From Actinomycetales bacterium (lineage in GTDB: Bacteria > Actinomycetota > Actinomycetes > S36-B12 > UBA5976), in contig JAGWWW010000002.1 in assembly GCA_018970205.1 (NCBI GenBank), positions 8,001 through 71,400 on the forward strand: DNA of 63,400 bases, in the 5' to 3' direction. Both the position numbers and the translations under genes were made by a program. Shown here in pieces: positions 1-12,311 of the stretch (position 1 is the first letter of the stretch; every line of letters starts with the position of its first letter). A model generated the notes under the pieces. It saw only the letters and a program-made list of their open reading frames with translations. It was not told the DNA's origin and made no database searches.

Positions 1-1753
1 TCATCGGCTGCACGCCCATCCGGTCTGTCTCGGCCTGGTCGTTGGTTGCCTCGTTGTAGTCGATCTTCAACTTCTGGCTCTTGCCACCGGTGCTCTCGAG
101 GACGAACTTGAAGACTCGGCGGTGGGACTCGTTCGCGTCGACCGACGGAGTGACCGGAGCGCCGTCATAGGTGGCCTGGGTGATGTAACTTCCGCGCGGC
201 ACATGGACGAACACGAGCTCACGGTTGGAGCCCTGGGGTTTGGGATTCGGCTTGTGCAGGTCGAGCCGTCCGGCCACATAACTCGGCAGCCCTGATCGCG
301 GGGCTCGGTTGTTCAGGGTGACTTCGATGGAGGCCTTGCGCTCGGACTTGCTGCCGAGGCAGGCGCCCTGCACATAACGCACATCAGCCTGGATGTAAGC
401 CTCAAGCTTGTTCCCGCCGCCGTTCACGACCACGACCTGCGCGGACGGCCAGCCCAGGGACCCCGGTGTATGCGCGACCGCGGTCTTGGCGATGACGCCT
501 TGCTCGCGGGGGTTTGCGGAGTAGAGGGAGATGCGGCCGTCAACCGCCGAGGCTGCGATGGCCTGCACCATCGAGACGGGACTGGCGGAGCCATTGGAAA
601 ACCGACGGAAGACCTCCGTGACGAGTTCGGCGAGCATCGCGTCTTTCGCCGCGACCGCCTTGGCTACCGGCAGACGCAAGAACGGCTGGTAGACGTCGCG
701 CGTGATGAACCGGACTGCGGTGTCGGCGCTGACAGTGGTGCGCCCGACCTTGACAGACCCGGTGACTTTCATCAGAGCCGCCATCGCATGCTCGTCCATG
801 GCGATAACGCCGTCTGGTGTCGAGCCGTGAGCGCGCTGCTCCATTGTCAACGCCAGGCGCGCCACGACCGCGAAGTTCGGAGTCTGGTTGAAGTCTTTGA
901 TGCGCTTCAGGTCGCTGCCGTAGAGGTCGATCATGCCGGTTCCGGTGATAGCCGCGTCAACATCAGCGTCAGTGAGCGGGAATCTGGCGAGGACCTCGTT
1001 CGGCTCAAGGCGCCGGAGTTTCAGCCGGCCGCGTTCGGCGCGCAGCAGCCCGGTGGCACCCACGAACCCGCCGGTGGCGCGGGCTTCCGCGCCGTTGAGC
1101 ATGAGCAGCAGCCATGTGTGCGGTCGGTCCATTCCCAGCAGGATGGGCGCAACCGTTGCCAGCGACTGGTATTGCTCGAGGTTGTCAGCGACGTTCGCCA
1201 GCAGGTCCCGCACTTCGCGGACCGGGCCGGCGATTGCGCCGGGAACACCGCCAAGCGGCAATCGCGCCAAACGTGCGGACTCGTCGGTTAGGACCGGACC
1301 GATTCTGGTCAGCGTCGCCGAGAGCGCCTCCACCAACGCCGGCGACACGGGCTCGCCGGGCGTTGGCACAGCGGCAGCCAGTTGTGACTCCACCGGCCGG
1401 ATGGCTTGCAGGACCGCATTCGCTGCAGACGTGGTGACCCGCACCGCATTGGGGGTCCGACCCAGCAGCGGGATATGCGAGGCGACGGTCCAGACCGGGT
1501 CGTGGACCCGCGCGTCCGCAGCCACGATGAGCGCGCGGGTACGGCCGATTGTGGCGACAAGGTCAGATGCGCTCGCGGAAGAGGAAGCCAAGCCTGACGC
1601 CGCAGCGCGAGCGCTGCGCAGGTCGCGCTGAACGTTAAGCCCGGTGACGAGCAGCCACGTGACCATGAACACCAGGACCGCTGACGCGCTGATCACGTAC
1701 CAGCGCAGGCGTCGCCGCCTCACCGAGGCTGCTGCAGCCGGCCGTTCTGACAT
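1..1753 (-). CDS. DUF4012 family membrane-anchored protein (C-terminus beyond window)
   Basis: At least 584 codons are open to the window edge. The start at 1753 is preceded by a GAGGTGA ribosome site about 7 bases away. A basic N-terminus (RRRRLRW) is followed by one membrane segment at about residues 19-38 and then an Ala/Ser-rich helical stretch. The stretch DPVWTVASHIPLLGRTP at about residue 90 is the signature I associate with DUF4012 proteins of actinobacteria. The predicted topology is a short cytoplasmic tail and a large extracellular part. DUF4012 has no established biochemical function and often lies near envelope or polysaccharide genes. It follows pheT after a 175-base gap and probably has its own promoter. 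The real C-terminus is not visible. Confidence 0.75.
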   Translation of the reverse strand, partial: MSERPAAAASVRRRRLRWYVISASAVLVFMVTWLLVTGLNVQRDLRSARAAASGLASSSASASDLVATIGRTRALIVAADARVHDPVWTVASHIPLLGRTPNAVRVTTSAANAVLQAIRPVESQLAAAVPTPGEPVSPALVEALSATLTRIGPVLTDESARLARLPLGGVPGAIAGPVREVRDLLANVADNLEQYQSLATVAPILLGMDRPHTWLLLMLNGAEARATGGFVGATGLLRAERGRLKLRRLEPNEVLARFPLTDADVDAAITGTGMIDLYGSDLKRIKDFNQTPNFAVVARLALTMEQRAHGSTPDGVIAMDEHAMAALMKVTGSVKVGRTTVSADTAVRFITRDVYQPFLRLPVAKAVAAKDAMLAELVTEVFRRFSNGSASPVSMVQAIAASAVDGRISLYSANPREQGVIAKTAVAHTPGSLGWPSAQVVVVNGGGNKLEAYIQADVRYVQGACLGSKSERKASIEVTLNNRAPRSGLPSYVAGRLDLHKPNPKPQGSNRELVFVHVPRGSYITQATYDGAPVTPSVDANESHRRVFKFVLESTGGKSQKLKIDYNEATNDQAETDRMGVQPM

Positions 1754-1928
1754 GGTCGATTTCACCTCACGGGTCGAAGGTGCGCACAGCGCAACGGTCG
1801 CGGCGCAATAGTGTCACAGACCAGCGACCAGACTCGTGTGCCGCGACTTGTTACCGGAAATTCCGGCGCTCACGTTGAGTCAGCGCAGGAATCAGCCGCG
1901 GCGCGGTGCCGTGGCGGGACAGGGCGCG
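1754..1928. other. Intergenic gap between pheT and the DUF4012 gene
   Basis: This 175-base gap probably carries the promoter of the DUF4012 gene. A TATTGC-like hexamer lies on the minus strand near 1804-1809, but no convincing -35 element, terminator or RNA gene was seen. Confidence 0.3.
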
Positions 1929-4441
1929 CTAACGCGCAGAATCTGTCGCTGCGGCCCGGAGCTTCGCACCGTGCCGGGCGGCTGCTACCTCGACTCCCGC
2001 AGTGCGTGCGGCGGCGACCTCGTCGTCAGTCAGGCTGCGCTCGGGGTGACGGAAGCGAAGCGAGAACGCCAACGATTTCCGGCCTTGCCCGACCTGCTCC
2101 CCCGTGTACTCGTCGAAGAGATGGACAGACTCAAGCAGCGAGCCGCACCCTTCGCGCAGCGCCTGTGCCAGCGCCGCCGACGGGACATCAGCGCCCACCA
2201 CGAGTGCCACGTCCTCCTTGACCACCGGAGACGTGGCGACAGTGCGGCTGAATGCCGGCGGCATGGCGGAATCCATGCGCGCCTCGAGTGCGTCGACCCG
2301 CACCTCGAATGCGACGGTTCGAGGTGGCAGCTCCAATCGTTCAAGTGTCCGCGGGTGCATCTCCCCAGCCCAGCCCACAACTGTGCCGTCCGGACCGTCG
2401 ACGGTCAGTGCGGCGCAGCGTCCCGGGTGCCAGCCGGCGCGCTCCCCCGCCGACACATGGGGGTTGAGCCCGTAGGCCTCCAAAACCGCGCACGCGGCCC
2501 GAACAGCGTGCTGCCACTGCCACGCCTGCCTCGGCCCGTCCCAACTTGCCTCGCGCCAGGCGCCACACGCGATCCCGGCGACCCAGCGCTGCTCGACCGG
2601 GGCTGCCGCGAGCATTTGCGCGAACTGCTCAGGCGTCGGCGGGGCACTCGCGGCCGGAAAGGCCGCGGTTGCAGCGCGGCTGCCGTTGCGGTGCGCGGCG
2701 GACGCCTCGAACACAGCGACCGAGTCGAAGCCGCGGCTTCGGTTGCGGCGCACAGCCGCGGCCAGGCTCGGGATGAGCGTGCTTCGCAGGAACGGCTCCT
2801 CGTCGGACATCGGGTTCAGCAACGGGACGAGGTCCATGCGCTCATCCGTCTCCGCGCACCCGAGAGCGGCGACGGCATTCTTCGAGGTGAAAGGCGTGAG
2901 CATGACCTGGGTCCAGCCAAGGCCGACCAGGCTGTTGTCGCGGTTGCGCCGCGCGCGCTGCGATGCCCGCAAACCCGAGTGGTCAGTCGGCGACGGCTTC
3001 AGCGCAGGAATCTGGTCGTACCCGATGAGCCGCGCCACCTCCTCCGCGAGGTCGCACCCCAGGCGCAGGTCGGGGCGCCAGGTCGGCGGCGTGACGACCA
3101 GCGCGTCATCGTTGGCGTCGACATCGCATCCGACCGCGCGAAGGAGTCGAGCGCACGCGTCGGTGTCCACGGGCAGGCCGATGAGCGCGCTGATGGCCTG
3201 CGCCGTGGTGCTTACGTGGATCGCGGGTTGCTCGAACTCAACCGCCTGCAAGCCTGCGGAGTGCGCGCCGGCGAGAGCCACGAGCAGGCTCGCGGCACGG
3301 TGCGCCGCAACCGGCGCCAGCCGCGGGTCAACGCCGCGCTCGAACCTGCGGGAGGCATCTGTCGAGAGGCGGTGCCGCCGACACGATGCCGCGATGACGC
3401 GGTGGTCGAAGTGAGCAGCCTCAATCAACACCGAGGTGGTGGCCGAGGAGATCTCAGACTGCACTCCGCCCATGATGCCGGCGAGGCTGAGCGCGCCGGA
3501 GTCATCCGCGATGACGACGTCATCCTCAGTCAGTTCGCGGGTTGTGTGGTCGAGCAACTCCAGCGCCTCGCCCGGTCGCGCCCGGCGCACGACGACGGCG
3601 CCTGCGACCCGCTCAGCGTCGAAGGCGTGCAGCGGCTGGCCCAGCTCGAGCATGACGTAGTTCGTGACGTCCACGATGAGCGACACCGGACGCACGCCCG
3701 CTGCGCGAAGTCGTTGGCTGAGCCACCGGGGCGTCGGCGCACCCGCATCCACGTCGTGCAGCGTGCGCAGCACGAATATCGAGCATGCCGGTGAGTCGAC
3801 GGCGATGGGGCGTGGCACGGACCCGGCTGTCGGCTCTGGCAGCGCGGGCAGGTCGTCCGCCGGGTCAACGAAGGCGACACTGAACGCCGAAGCCACCTCG
3901 CGGGCAAGACCGCGCACGCTCATGGCGTAGCCGCGGTCGGGGTTCACGGAGACGTCTAGGACCGCGTCGCCGAGCCCGAGGACCGCCGACGCGTCGGCGC
4001 CGACTTCGCAGTCCGGGTCGAGCACCAAGATGCCGGAATGCTCGTCGGACAGCCCGAGCTCGCGCTCTGAACAGATCATGCCGTCGGACACCCGGCCGTA
4101 CGTCTCGCGGGCAGTGATGGTGAAGCCGCCCGGCAACTCGCTGCCGGGCAGTGCGACGACGACTCGGTCGCCTTCAGCGAAGTTCCGCGCTCCGCAGACG
4201 ATGCCGCGCACTCCCCCGTGGGCCGCTCCGACGTCGACCTGGCAGAACCTGATGGGCTTCTTGAACTCGGTCAACTCCTCGATGTGAGCGACCGTGCCGA
4301 CGACCAGTGGCCCGCGTACCCCCTCGCCGAGCCGCTCAACTCCCTCGACCTCGAATCCCAGCCTGATGAGGGCTTGCGCGACCTCGGTGGCTGAGGCTGC
4401 CACCGGCGCGAATTCCTTGAGCCAGCTGAACAGGACACGCA

Positions 4442-4442
<1 letters not shown>
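1929..4442 (-). CDS. pheT: Phenylalanyl-tRNA synthetase beta subunit
   Basis: 837 aa, normal for bacterial PheT. It forms the alpha2-beta2 synthetase with PheS in the cytoplasm and contributes tRNA binding and editing. Domains seen in order: an OB-fold tRNA-binding domain (about 40-150, with FCQVDVG), the B3/B4 editing region (about 210-400, with GIMGGVQSE and TDASRRFERGVDP), a B5 domain, a catalytic-like core, and a C-terminal anticodon-binding FDX-ACB domain (about 745-837, with SLAFSLRFRHPERSLTDDEV). The start ATG shares a base with the pheS stop (TGATG), so translation is coupled to pheS. No truncation or missing region was noticed. Confidence 0.97.
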
Positions 4443-6359
<1,917 letters not shown>

Positions 6360-6452
6360 GGATCCTCCGTCGTTCGGGGTCGGGCGCGTTGACAGGTTCA
6401 GGCGCAGTCTTGCAGCGGCGTGGCGCCGTCGCACCTCGGACACACCGACTGC

Positions 6453-7295
6453 TCAGGGGTTAGCACTCCTCTGGGCCATGGCGCTGGCGTACATGCAGAC
6501 CCCCGCCGCCACCGCCAGGTTCAGGCTCTCCGCACGGCCGAGCATGGGCACCGCCACGACGTCGTCGGCTGCGGCCAGCAGTTCTGGGGGCAGCCCGTGG
6601 GCCTCCGAGCCGAAGATCCACATCACGGGGCCAGCCAAGGTTGCGGCCGTGTGCGCGGAGTCCAGCGGCTCCCCTTCCATGGCGGCCGCGATGACCCGCA
6701 TGCCCTCGGCCCGAGCCTGCTCGAAGGCCTCGGCGAATTCAACGGCAGTGACCACGGGCACGTGGGCGATGCTGCCGGCAGTGCTGCGCACGCACTTGTC
6801 GTTGTGCGGATCGACGCTGCCCGGGGACAGCAGCACAGCAGCCGCGCCGACCGCGTCAGCGGTTCGGATGATGGTCCCGACATTGCCCGGGTCGTTTGCC
6901 TGCCACAGGCCAACCGCTAGCCGAGCCCCACGCAGTGCATCACTCAACTCTGCGGGTCGGATGCGGGCGACGGCGACGAGGCCGGCTGGAGTCGTGGCCG
7001 TTGTCAGGCGCGCGATGGCCGATTCATTACACCAAGTCACTGGCAAGGCTTTGGCCTGCGCCTCCGCAACGAGGTCAGGGTGCTCGGCGCCAGCAGCGGG
7101 CGTCAGGAAGAGCCGCTGCGCGAGGCCGGCCTCGGCCAGGACCGCGTGCGCTGCCTGCCGGCCCTCTGCGAGGAACAGGCCGGACCTTCTCCGGTGCTTG
7201 GGCTGCAGCAGCCGTGCGGCGTCCGACACCGAGCCGGACCGGGAGGAAGCGAGTGGGGCACCGGGTTTCCCGGTGCCCCACTCGAGTTCAGCCAT
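6453..7295 (-). CDS. SpoU/TrmH-family RNA 2'-O-methyltransferase
   Basis: Up to 280 aa. SAM-dependent ribose methylation of tRNA or 23S rRNA. All three knot motifs of the SPOUT fold are present: motif 1 around NVGTIIRTADAVG (138-150, catalytic Arg144), motif 2 FGSEAHGLP (228-236) and motif 3 MLGRAESLNLAVA (251-263). An N-terminal substrate-binding domain precedes them. The exact target is not readable. It follows rplT by 22 bases. The N-terminal codons 4-15 form a perfect 16-bp hairpin that may be the terminator of the rplT operon. If so, the true start may be the GTG at 7229 (258 aa, beginning VSDAARLL), which still keeps every motif. Confidence 0.9.
   Translation of the reverse strand: MAELEWGTGKPGAPLASSRSGSVSDAARLLQPKHRRRSGLFLAEGRQAAHAVLAEAGLAQRLFLTPAAGAEHPDLVAEAQAKALPVTWCNESAIARLTTATTPAGLVAVARIRPAELSDALRGARLAVGLWQANDPGNVGTIIRTADAVGAAAVLLSPGSVDPHNDKCVRSTAGSIAHVPVVTAVEFAEAFEQARAEGMRVIAAAMEGEPLDSAHTAATLAGPVMWIFGSEAHGLPPELLAAADDVVAVPMLGRAESLNLAVAAGVCMYASAMAQRSANP
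7250..7284 (-). terminator. Perfect 16-bp inverted repeat after rplT, inside the 5' end of the methyltransferase gene
   Basis: The arms at 7250-7265 and 7269-7284 pair perfectly with a 3-base loop. The hairpin lies 34 bases past the rplT stop. It lacks a U-run, as many actinobacterial terminators do. It overlaps codons 4-15 of the ATG-started methyltransferase reading frame, so it acts either as terminator of infC-rpmI-rplT or as a translational structure. Confidence 0.55.
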
Positions 7296-7317
7296 GGTGG
7301 CTAGTGCGAAGTTGCGG

Positions 7318-7698
7318 TCAGGCCGCTGGCGCGTTGACGTCTGCCGGGAGCGCCTTGGCGGCCATGGCGACGAGCTGCGCGAAGGCCGGGGCGTCGTTGA
7401 CAGCCATCTCCGCGAGCATGCGGCGGTCGGCCTCGATGCCGGCGAGCTTCAAGCCCTGCATGAAGCGGTTGTAGGTCATCCCGTTCGCGCGCGCGGCGGC
7501 GTTGATGCGCTGGATCCACAGGCGGCGGAAGTTGCCTTTGCGCTCGCGGCGGTCGTTGAACGAGTAGGTCATCGAGTGCGTGACCTGCTCCTTGGCCTTG
7601 CGGTACAGCCGGGAGCGCTGGCCGCGGTACCCGCTGGCAGCCTCGAGGATCTCGCGGCGCTTCTTGTGTGCGTTTACTGCTCTCTTGACGCGGGCCAT
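7318..7698 (-). CDS. rplT: 50S ribosomal protein L20
   Basis: 126 aa. L20 is a 23S rRNA-binding protein needed for early 50S assembly, and in other bacteria it represses its own operon by binding leader RNA. The N-terminus [15 protein letters not shown] and the segment with [19 protein letters not shown] are diagnostic. Length is normal, with a slight Ala-rich C-terminal extension. It follows rpmI by 44 bases in the order infC-rpmI-rplT, with GGAG about 7 bases before the start. Confidence 0.98.
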   Translation of the reverse strand: MARVKRAVNAHKKRREILEAASGYRGQRSRLYRKAKEQVTHSMTYSFNDRRERKGNFRRLWIQRINAAARANGMTYNRFMQGLKLAGIEADRRMLAEMAVNDAPAFAQLVAMAAKALPADVNAPAA

Positions 7699-7742
7699 GA
7701 GAGGTACTCCTTAACTTCTAGTGGTGGGTCGGACGGTGCTGG

Positions 7743-7937
7743 TCAGCGGCCGAGCAGGCGCTTCACGCGGCGCACATCGGCGTCGGCGACGGTCTGGTCG
7801 AGCATGAGCTTGCGGGTGCGCTTGCTGTTCTTGCCCTCCATGAGGTGGCGGCGGTTGGTCTGCTCGTGCGTGATCTTGCCGCTGCCGGTGACCTTGAACC
7901 GCTTCTTGGTCCCGCTGTGCGTCTTCATCTTCGGCAT
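7743..7937 (-). CDS. rpmI: 50S ribosomal protein L35
   Basis: 64 aa, standard for L35. The sequence begins [20 protein letters not shown], and the ATG at 7937 is preceded by GGAGAGGC. The upstream in-frame codons have no family similarity and are excluded. It is the second gene of the infC operon, 46 bases after infC. Small basic 50S subunit protein. Confidence 0.98.
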   Translation of the reverse strand: MPKMKTHSGTKKRFKVTGSGKITHEQTNRRHLMEGKNSKRTRKLMLDQTVADADVRRVKRLLGR

Positions 7938-7983
7938 GGTGTGCCTCTCCTGTCGTGTCGTGCCGCTGGCGTGGCCGCCAGCC

Positions 7984-8565
<582 letters not shown>

Positions 8566-8834
8566 GAACACCACTCCTTCGCCTCGTGGAGTGCGGGCAC
8601 GGCGCTGACGCGCCGGGCGAGCCTCCTGCTGGTGGCTGACGCGGGCAAAAAGAAAGCCCGCACGAAGCGGGCATGTCAGCTCGCACGCCGCGGCCGATTG
8701 CCCGCGAGTGCGACGCTGACCGGCGCGACCACGCCGCATGAGCGACGGAGGTGGAGCGTTGAGCCCGCTTGAGCGTTCGTGTGGTCCACACGGCGTGAGG
8801 TGCCAGACGAACGCGCCAGTCGGTCGAAAGGATA
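8566..8834 (-). promoter_or_regulatory. Long structured leader of infC-rpmI-rplT with its promoter
   Basis: This fills most of the 356-base gap between ribH and infC. A -10 hexamer TATCCT (8834-8829) predicts a transcript start near 8822 and a leader of about 257 bases. It contains an 8-bp stem (GCGTTCGT/ACGAACGC, 8808-8815 with 8773-8780), a GTGTGG/CCACAC palindrome (8779-8791) and an intrinsic-terminator hairpin (8647-8672). The layout resembles an attenuator, as expected for an L20- or IF-3-controlled operon. The ligand is inferred, not shown. Confidence 0.5.
8647..8672 (-). terminator. Intrinsic terminator/attenuator hairpin in the infC leader
   Basis: GCCCGC (8672-8667), loop TTCGT, GCGGGC (8661-8656), then TTTCTTTTT (8655-8647). 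A second GCCCGC follows at 8646-8641 and could pair with the same GCGGGC, giving an alternative fold. A U-rich tail is rare in this GC-rich window, which supports a real terminator upstream of infC. Confidence 0.7.
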
Positions 8835-8921
8835 CCGGTCGAGCCCGGGCGGCACCGGTGCGGGGTGACGACCGTACGTCGCGGCCCGACAAGGTCTCGT
8901 GCCCAGCAGGCACTGCCCTCG
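8835..8921. other. Gap between ribH and the infC promoter
   Basis: No gene is visible. A short hairpin GTGCC-TGCT-GGGCAC just past the ribH stop (about 8901-8915) could weakly end the riboflavin operon. Confidence 0.25.
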
Positions 8922-9404
8922 TCAGCGTGCGCCGCGGATGCCCCGCAGCGTGCGCGCTGTGGCGACCGCGGCCAGTGCGGCGTCCCAGCCCTTGTCTTCC
9001 GCCGCACCCCGCCCGCCTGCCCGCTGGACGGCCTGGTCGAGGGTGTCGCAGGTCAGCACGCCGTTGGCCACGGGTGTGCCGGTGCGCAAGGCAACGGCGG
9101 CGAGGGCGTCTGACGTGGTGGCGCAGACGTAGTCGAAGTGCGGCGTGCCGCCGCGCACGACGACCCCGAGCGCGATGACGGCGTGCGTTCGCGCGCGTTG
9201 GGCAAGCGCCTGCGCGACCACAGGCAATTCGAGGGCCCCGGGCACCCGGACATCGGTTGCGACCGCGGCGCCGCAGGCGGAGAGCCCTGCCAAGGCGCGC
9301 TCGCGGAGGGACTCGCAGAGGTCCGCGTGCCAGGAGGCGGTGACCAGGGCGATGCGCAGCCCGGTGCCGTCTGGCAGCGCCGCCGGCCGGCCAGTGCCGC
9401 TCAC
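8922..9404 (-). CDS. ribH: 6,7-dimethyl-8-ribityllumazine synthase
   Basis: 160 aa. Condenses 5-amino-6-ribitylamino-uracil with dihydroxybutanone phosphate, the penultimate step to riboflavin, as a large oligomer in the cytoplasm. Seen: substrate-stacking aromatic at W25, PGALELP (55-61), [14 protein letters not shown] (80-93) with the likely catalytic His89, and GVLT (115-118). GTG start at 9404 overlaps the ribBA stop (GTGA), so it is the last gene of rpe-ribD-ribE-ribBA-ribH. Confidence 0.97.
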   Translation of the reverse strand: MSGTGRPAALPDGTGLRIALVTASWHADLCESLRERALAGLSACGAAVATDVRVPGALELPVVAQALAQRARTHAVIALGVVVRGGTPHFDYVCATTSDALAAVALRTGTPVANGVLTCDTLDQAVQRAGGRGAAEDKGWDAALAAVATARTLRGIRGAR

Positions 9405-10621
9405 ACTTGCTCCGGCAACTCGTGTCCGAGCCGGTCGCGCTTGGTCGCCAGATACGCGGCATTGTGTTCACCGGGGTCAGTGACGAGCGGCTCCCGGGCG
9501 ACGATGGACAGTCCGTACCCCTCTAGGGCGACTCGCTTGCCGGGGTTGTTCGTCAGCAGGCGCATCGAGTGCACGCCGAGGTCGACCAAGATCTGGGCGC
9601 CGATGCCGTAGTCGCGCGCATCGGCGGGCAGGCCCAACTCCAGGTTGGCGTCCACGGTGTCCAGCCCCTGCTGCTGAAGTTGGTACGCCTGAAGCTTGTG
9701 CAGCAGCCCGATGCCGCGGCCCTCATGGCCGCGCAGGTAGAGCACCACCCCGCGACCCTCGGCGCTCACGCGCTGCAGGGCCTGCTGCAGTTGCGGCCCG
9801 CAGTCACAGCGCAGAGAGTCGAAGACATCGCCGGTCAGGCACTCGGAGTGGACGCGCACGAGGACGTCCTGCCCGTCCGCGATGTCGCCGGCGACGAGCG
9901 CGACGTGCTGGCGGTCGTCGACGAGGCTGCGGTAGCCGTAGGCGGTGAAGGTCCCCGCCGCGAGCGGCAGTTCCACCGCGACGACGCGTTCGACCTGCTT
10001 CTCGGTGGCTCGGCGGTGGCGCACGAGGTCGGCGATGGAGATCATCACGAGTCCGTGGGCGTCCGCGAAGGCGCGCAGATCCGGCGCGCGCATCATGGAC
10101 CCGTCGTCATGCACGACTTCGCAGATGGCGCCTGCGGGCGGCAGGCCGGCCAGTCGGGCAAGGTCGACTGCGGCCTCCGTGTGGCCGAGCCGACGCAGTA
10201 CGCCGCCCTCGCTGGCCCGCAAGGGGAAGACGTGGCCGGGGCGTGTGAGGTCTGATGCGTGAGTGGCCGGATCAGCCAGCATCGCGATGGTGCGCGCCCG
10301 GTCAGCAGCGCTGATTCCGGTGCTGATTCCCTCACGCGCGTCCACGGAGACCGCGTACGCGGTGCCTTTCTTGTCCTCGTTCACTGCGGTCATCGGCGGC
10401 AGGCCCAGCCGGTCAAGGGCCTGCGCCTCCATCGAGACGCACAGGACCCCGGACGTGTGCCTGACCATGAACCCGATGTTCTCGGGTGTGGCGTGGCAGG
10501 CCGCGATGATGAGATCGCCCTCGTTCTCGCGGTCCTCATCGTCGACCACGATGATGGGTTGGCCCGCAGCCATCGCCGCGACCGCTGCGGGGATGGTGTC
10601 AAGTCTGATGTCCGCTGCCAT
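9401..10621 (-). CDS. ribBA: Bifunctional DHBP synthase / GTP cyclohydrolase II
   Basis: 406 aa. The N-terminal half makes 3,4-dihydroxy-2-butanone 4-phosphate from ribulose 5-phosphate ([11 protein letters not shown] acidic motif near residue 27, [10 protein letters not shown] near 127). The C-terminal half opens GTP (zinc site in [19 protein letters not shown] near 263-281, and GHEGRGIGL). Both activities look intact. The fusion supplies both branches of riboflavin synthesis. It lies 60 bases after ribE, and the ATG at 10621 is preceded by CAGGGAA. Confidence 0.97.
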   Translation of the reverse strand: MAADIRLDTIPAAVAAMAAGQPIIVVDDEDRENEGDLIIAACHATPENIGFMVRHTSGVLCVSMEAQALDRLGLPPMTAVNEDKKGTAYAVSVDAREGISTGISAADRARTIAMLADPATHASDLTRPGHVFPLRASEGGVLRRLGHTEAAVDLARLAGLPPAGAICEVVHDDGSMMRAPDLRAFADAHGLVMISIADLVRHRRATEKQVERVVAVELPLAAGTFTAYGYRSLVDDRQHVALVAGDIADGQDVLVRVHSECLTGDVFDSLRCDCGPQLQQALQRVSAEGRGVVLYLRGHEGRGIGLLHKLQAYQLQQQGLDTVDANLELGLPADARDYGIGAQILVDLGVHSMRLLTNNPGKRVALEGYGLSIVAREPLVTDPGEHNAAYLATKRDRLGHELPEQV

Positions 10622-10681
10622 AGTTCCCTGTCTGATGCGGCGTCGCCCCGCGATGTGCGCGACCGGAGTGCCGTCGGCGCG

Positions 10682-11281
10682 TCAGCCGCGACTGGTCACT
10701 CGCTCAACATACTTGGCGAGCACGTCGGCCTCGAGGTTGACGGTGTCCCCCGGTCGGCGCAACCCAAGGGTCGTCGCGGCAAGCGTCACCGGTATGAGGC
10801 TGACGCCGAAGACGCATGACCCGTCAGGGTCGTCCACCACCTTGGTGACCGTCAAGGAGACCCCGTCGACGGCCACCGAGCCCTTCACCACCAGGTACCG
10901 GGCAACCTCGTGCGGCGCGCGGATGTCGACGAGTTCCCAGTTCTCGGCCCGCTCACGGGACATGACGGTCCCGACGGCATCCACATGGCCCTGCACGATG
11001 TGGCCGCCGAGCGGTGTGCTCAGCGTGAGCGCAGGCTCGAGGTTCACGGCGGCCCCGGCGGCCAGGCCGCCGAGATTGCTGCGCAACAGCGTCTCACGCA
11101 TCGCCAGGAAAGACAGTTGCTCCGGCCCCAGGTCCGCGACAGTGAGGCAGACGCCGTTGACGCACACCGAGTCGCCGTGCCGCGCGGCGATGCCGGTGCG
11201 CACAGAAAGGCGCACGCTTTCGTCAGCGAGCGGCTCGACCGCGACGACGCGGCCGAGTTCGGCGACCAGACCTGTGAACAT
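10682..11281 (-). CDS. ribE: Riboflavin synthase, alpha chain
   Basis: 199 aa. Dismutates two lumazines to riboflavin. Two lumazine-binding repeats are visible: the first from the invariant start MFTGLVAELG to CVNGVCLTV, the second around STPLGGHIVQGHVDAVG. The ATG at 11281 is chosen because MFTG is the invariant N-terminus of the family; upstream in-frame codons are part of ribD. Only one base separates it from the ribD stop. No FMN riboswitch was recognised upstream. Confidence 0.96.
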   Translation of the reverse strand: MFTGLVAELGRVVAVEPLADESVRLSVRTGIAARHGDSVCVNGVCLTVADLGPEQLSFLAMRETLLRSNLGGLAAGAAVNLEPALTLSTPLGGHIVQGHVDAVGTVMSRERAENWELVDIRAPHEVARYLVVKGSVAVDGVSLTVTKVVDDPDGSCVFGVSLIPVTLAATTLGLRRPGDTVNLEADVLAKYVERVTSRG

Positions 11282-11282
11282 G

Positions 11283-12311
11283 TCAGACCTTCTCCATCGG
11301 GGTTGCATCGATTTGCCAGTGGCTGAGCGCATCCTCGCCCACTGCCGAGGCTGACAGCAGGCGCCATCTCTGCGCGCTCGCAAGCGGCCATTGTCCAAGC
11401 GCGGCCGGCTCCCCCTGGCCGAGCAGCACACCGGCGGTGAACCAGAGCACCTCATCGACGAGTCCGGCGTTGAGCGCGGCGCCGGCCAGACCAGGGCCGC
11501 ACTCCAGCATCACCGAGTGGATGCCGCGCTGCCAGATCTGATCCAACGCGTACGCGACGTCGTGCGTGCGCAGATGCAGGAACTGACCGGGCCCGCTGAC
11601 CACCGCCGCGGCTCGAGGGATGTCCCGCATGCCCATCGCCACGCGCAGCGGCTGGTGGTCGTGTGCCGAGCCGTCGGCCTTTCGGGCCGTCAACTGCGGG
11701 TCGTCGGCCAGCACCGTGCCCGTGCCGGTCAGCAACGCGCCCACCCGAGCTCGCAGCGCGTGCACGCGCGCGCGGGCTGCGTCGCCGGTGATCCAGGTGC
11801 TGGCGCCGGCGGCATCGGCGACCCGCCCGTCGAGGCTGGCCGCCACTTTCCATGTGACATGCGGACGGGAGTTGGTGTGGGAGAAACCCCAGGTTCCGAG
11901 CAGTTGCAGGCCGCGTTCGACGTCCGCATCCGCGCGGACCTCCACCCCCGCGGCGCGCAGACGTTCGTCAGTGCCGTCGGCGTGACCGCTGGGATCGGTG
12001 ACGGCGTACACCACGCGGGCGACGCCGGCCTCGAGGAGTGCGTCGACGCACGGCCCGGTACGGCCGGTGTGCGCGCACGGCTGCAGTGTGACCACGGCTG
12101 TGCCACCGCGGGCTTGTGCACCGGCGACGCGCAGCGCGGCCACCTCGGCGTGGGGCGTGCCCGCACCGTGATGGGCTGCGACCGCGACCAGAGTCGCGTC
12201 CGCCCGCAGCACCGCGCAACCGACCGGCGGGTTGGGGTCGTAGCCCGGCAGCCCTTGCGCCGCCGCAGCGAACGCCGCGTCCAACGCCGCCGATTCCGCT
12301 GGTGTCAGCAC
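11283..12311 (-). CDS. ribD: Bifunctional riboflavin deaminase/reductase
   Basis: About 342 aa. The N-terminal zinc deaminase domain carries [17 protein letters not shown] and [11 protein letters not shown] (Zn ligands His/Cys/Cys). The C-terminal reductase domain carries [49 protein letters not shown] and a G-rich end. It performs deamination and then NADPH reduction in riboflavin synthesis. GTG at 12311 and an in-frame GTG at 12323 are both possible starts, neither with a good SD; both overlap the 3' end of rpe, which suggests coupled translation. Confidence 0.94.
   Translation of the reverse strand: MLTPAESAALDAAFAAAAQGLPGYDPNPPVGCAVLRADATLVAVAAHHGAGTPHAEVAALRVAGAQARGGTAVVTLQPCAHTGRTGPCVDALLEAGVARVVYAVTDPSGHADGTDERLRAAGVEVRADADVERGLQLLGTWGFSHTNSRPHVTWKVAASLDGRVADAAGASTWITGDAARARVHALRARVGALLTGTGTVLADDPQLTARKADGSAHDHQPLRVAMGMRDIPRAAAVVSGPGQFLHLRTHDVAYALDQIWQRGIHSVMLECGPGLAGAALNAGLVDEVLWFTAGVLLGQGEPAALGQWPLASAQRWRLLSASAVGEDALSHWQIDATPMEKV

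Noticed and set aside
1836-3794. Long plus-strand open frame (652 codons) opposite pheT
   Set aside because: It is antisense to an intact pheT, has Arg/Gly/Ala-rich content without any family motif, and arises from GC-rich codon bias.
8566-8739. N-terminal extension of IF-3 to the ATG at 8739
   Set aside because: No SD, unconserved basic residues, and it runs through the leader terminator; ATC at 8565 fits the SD and family start.
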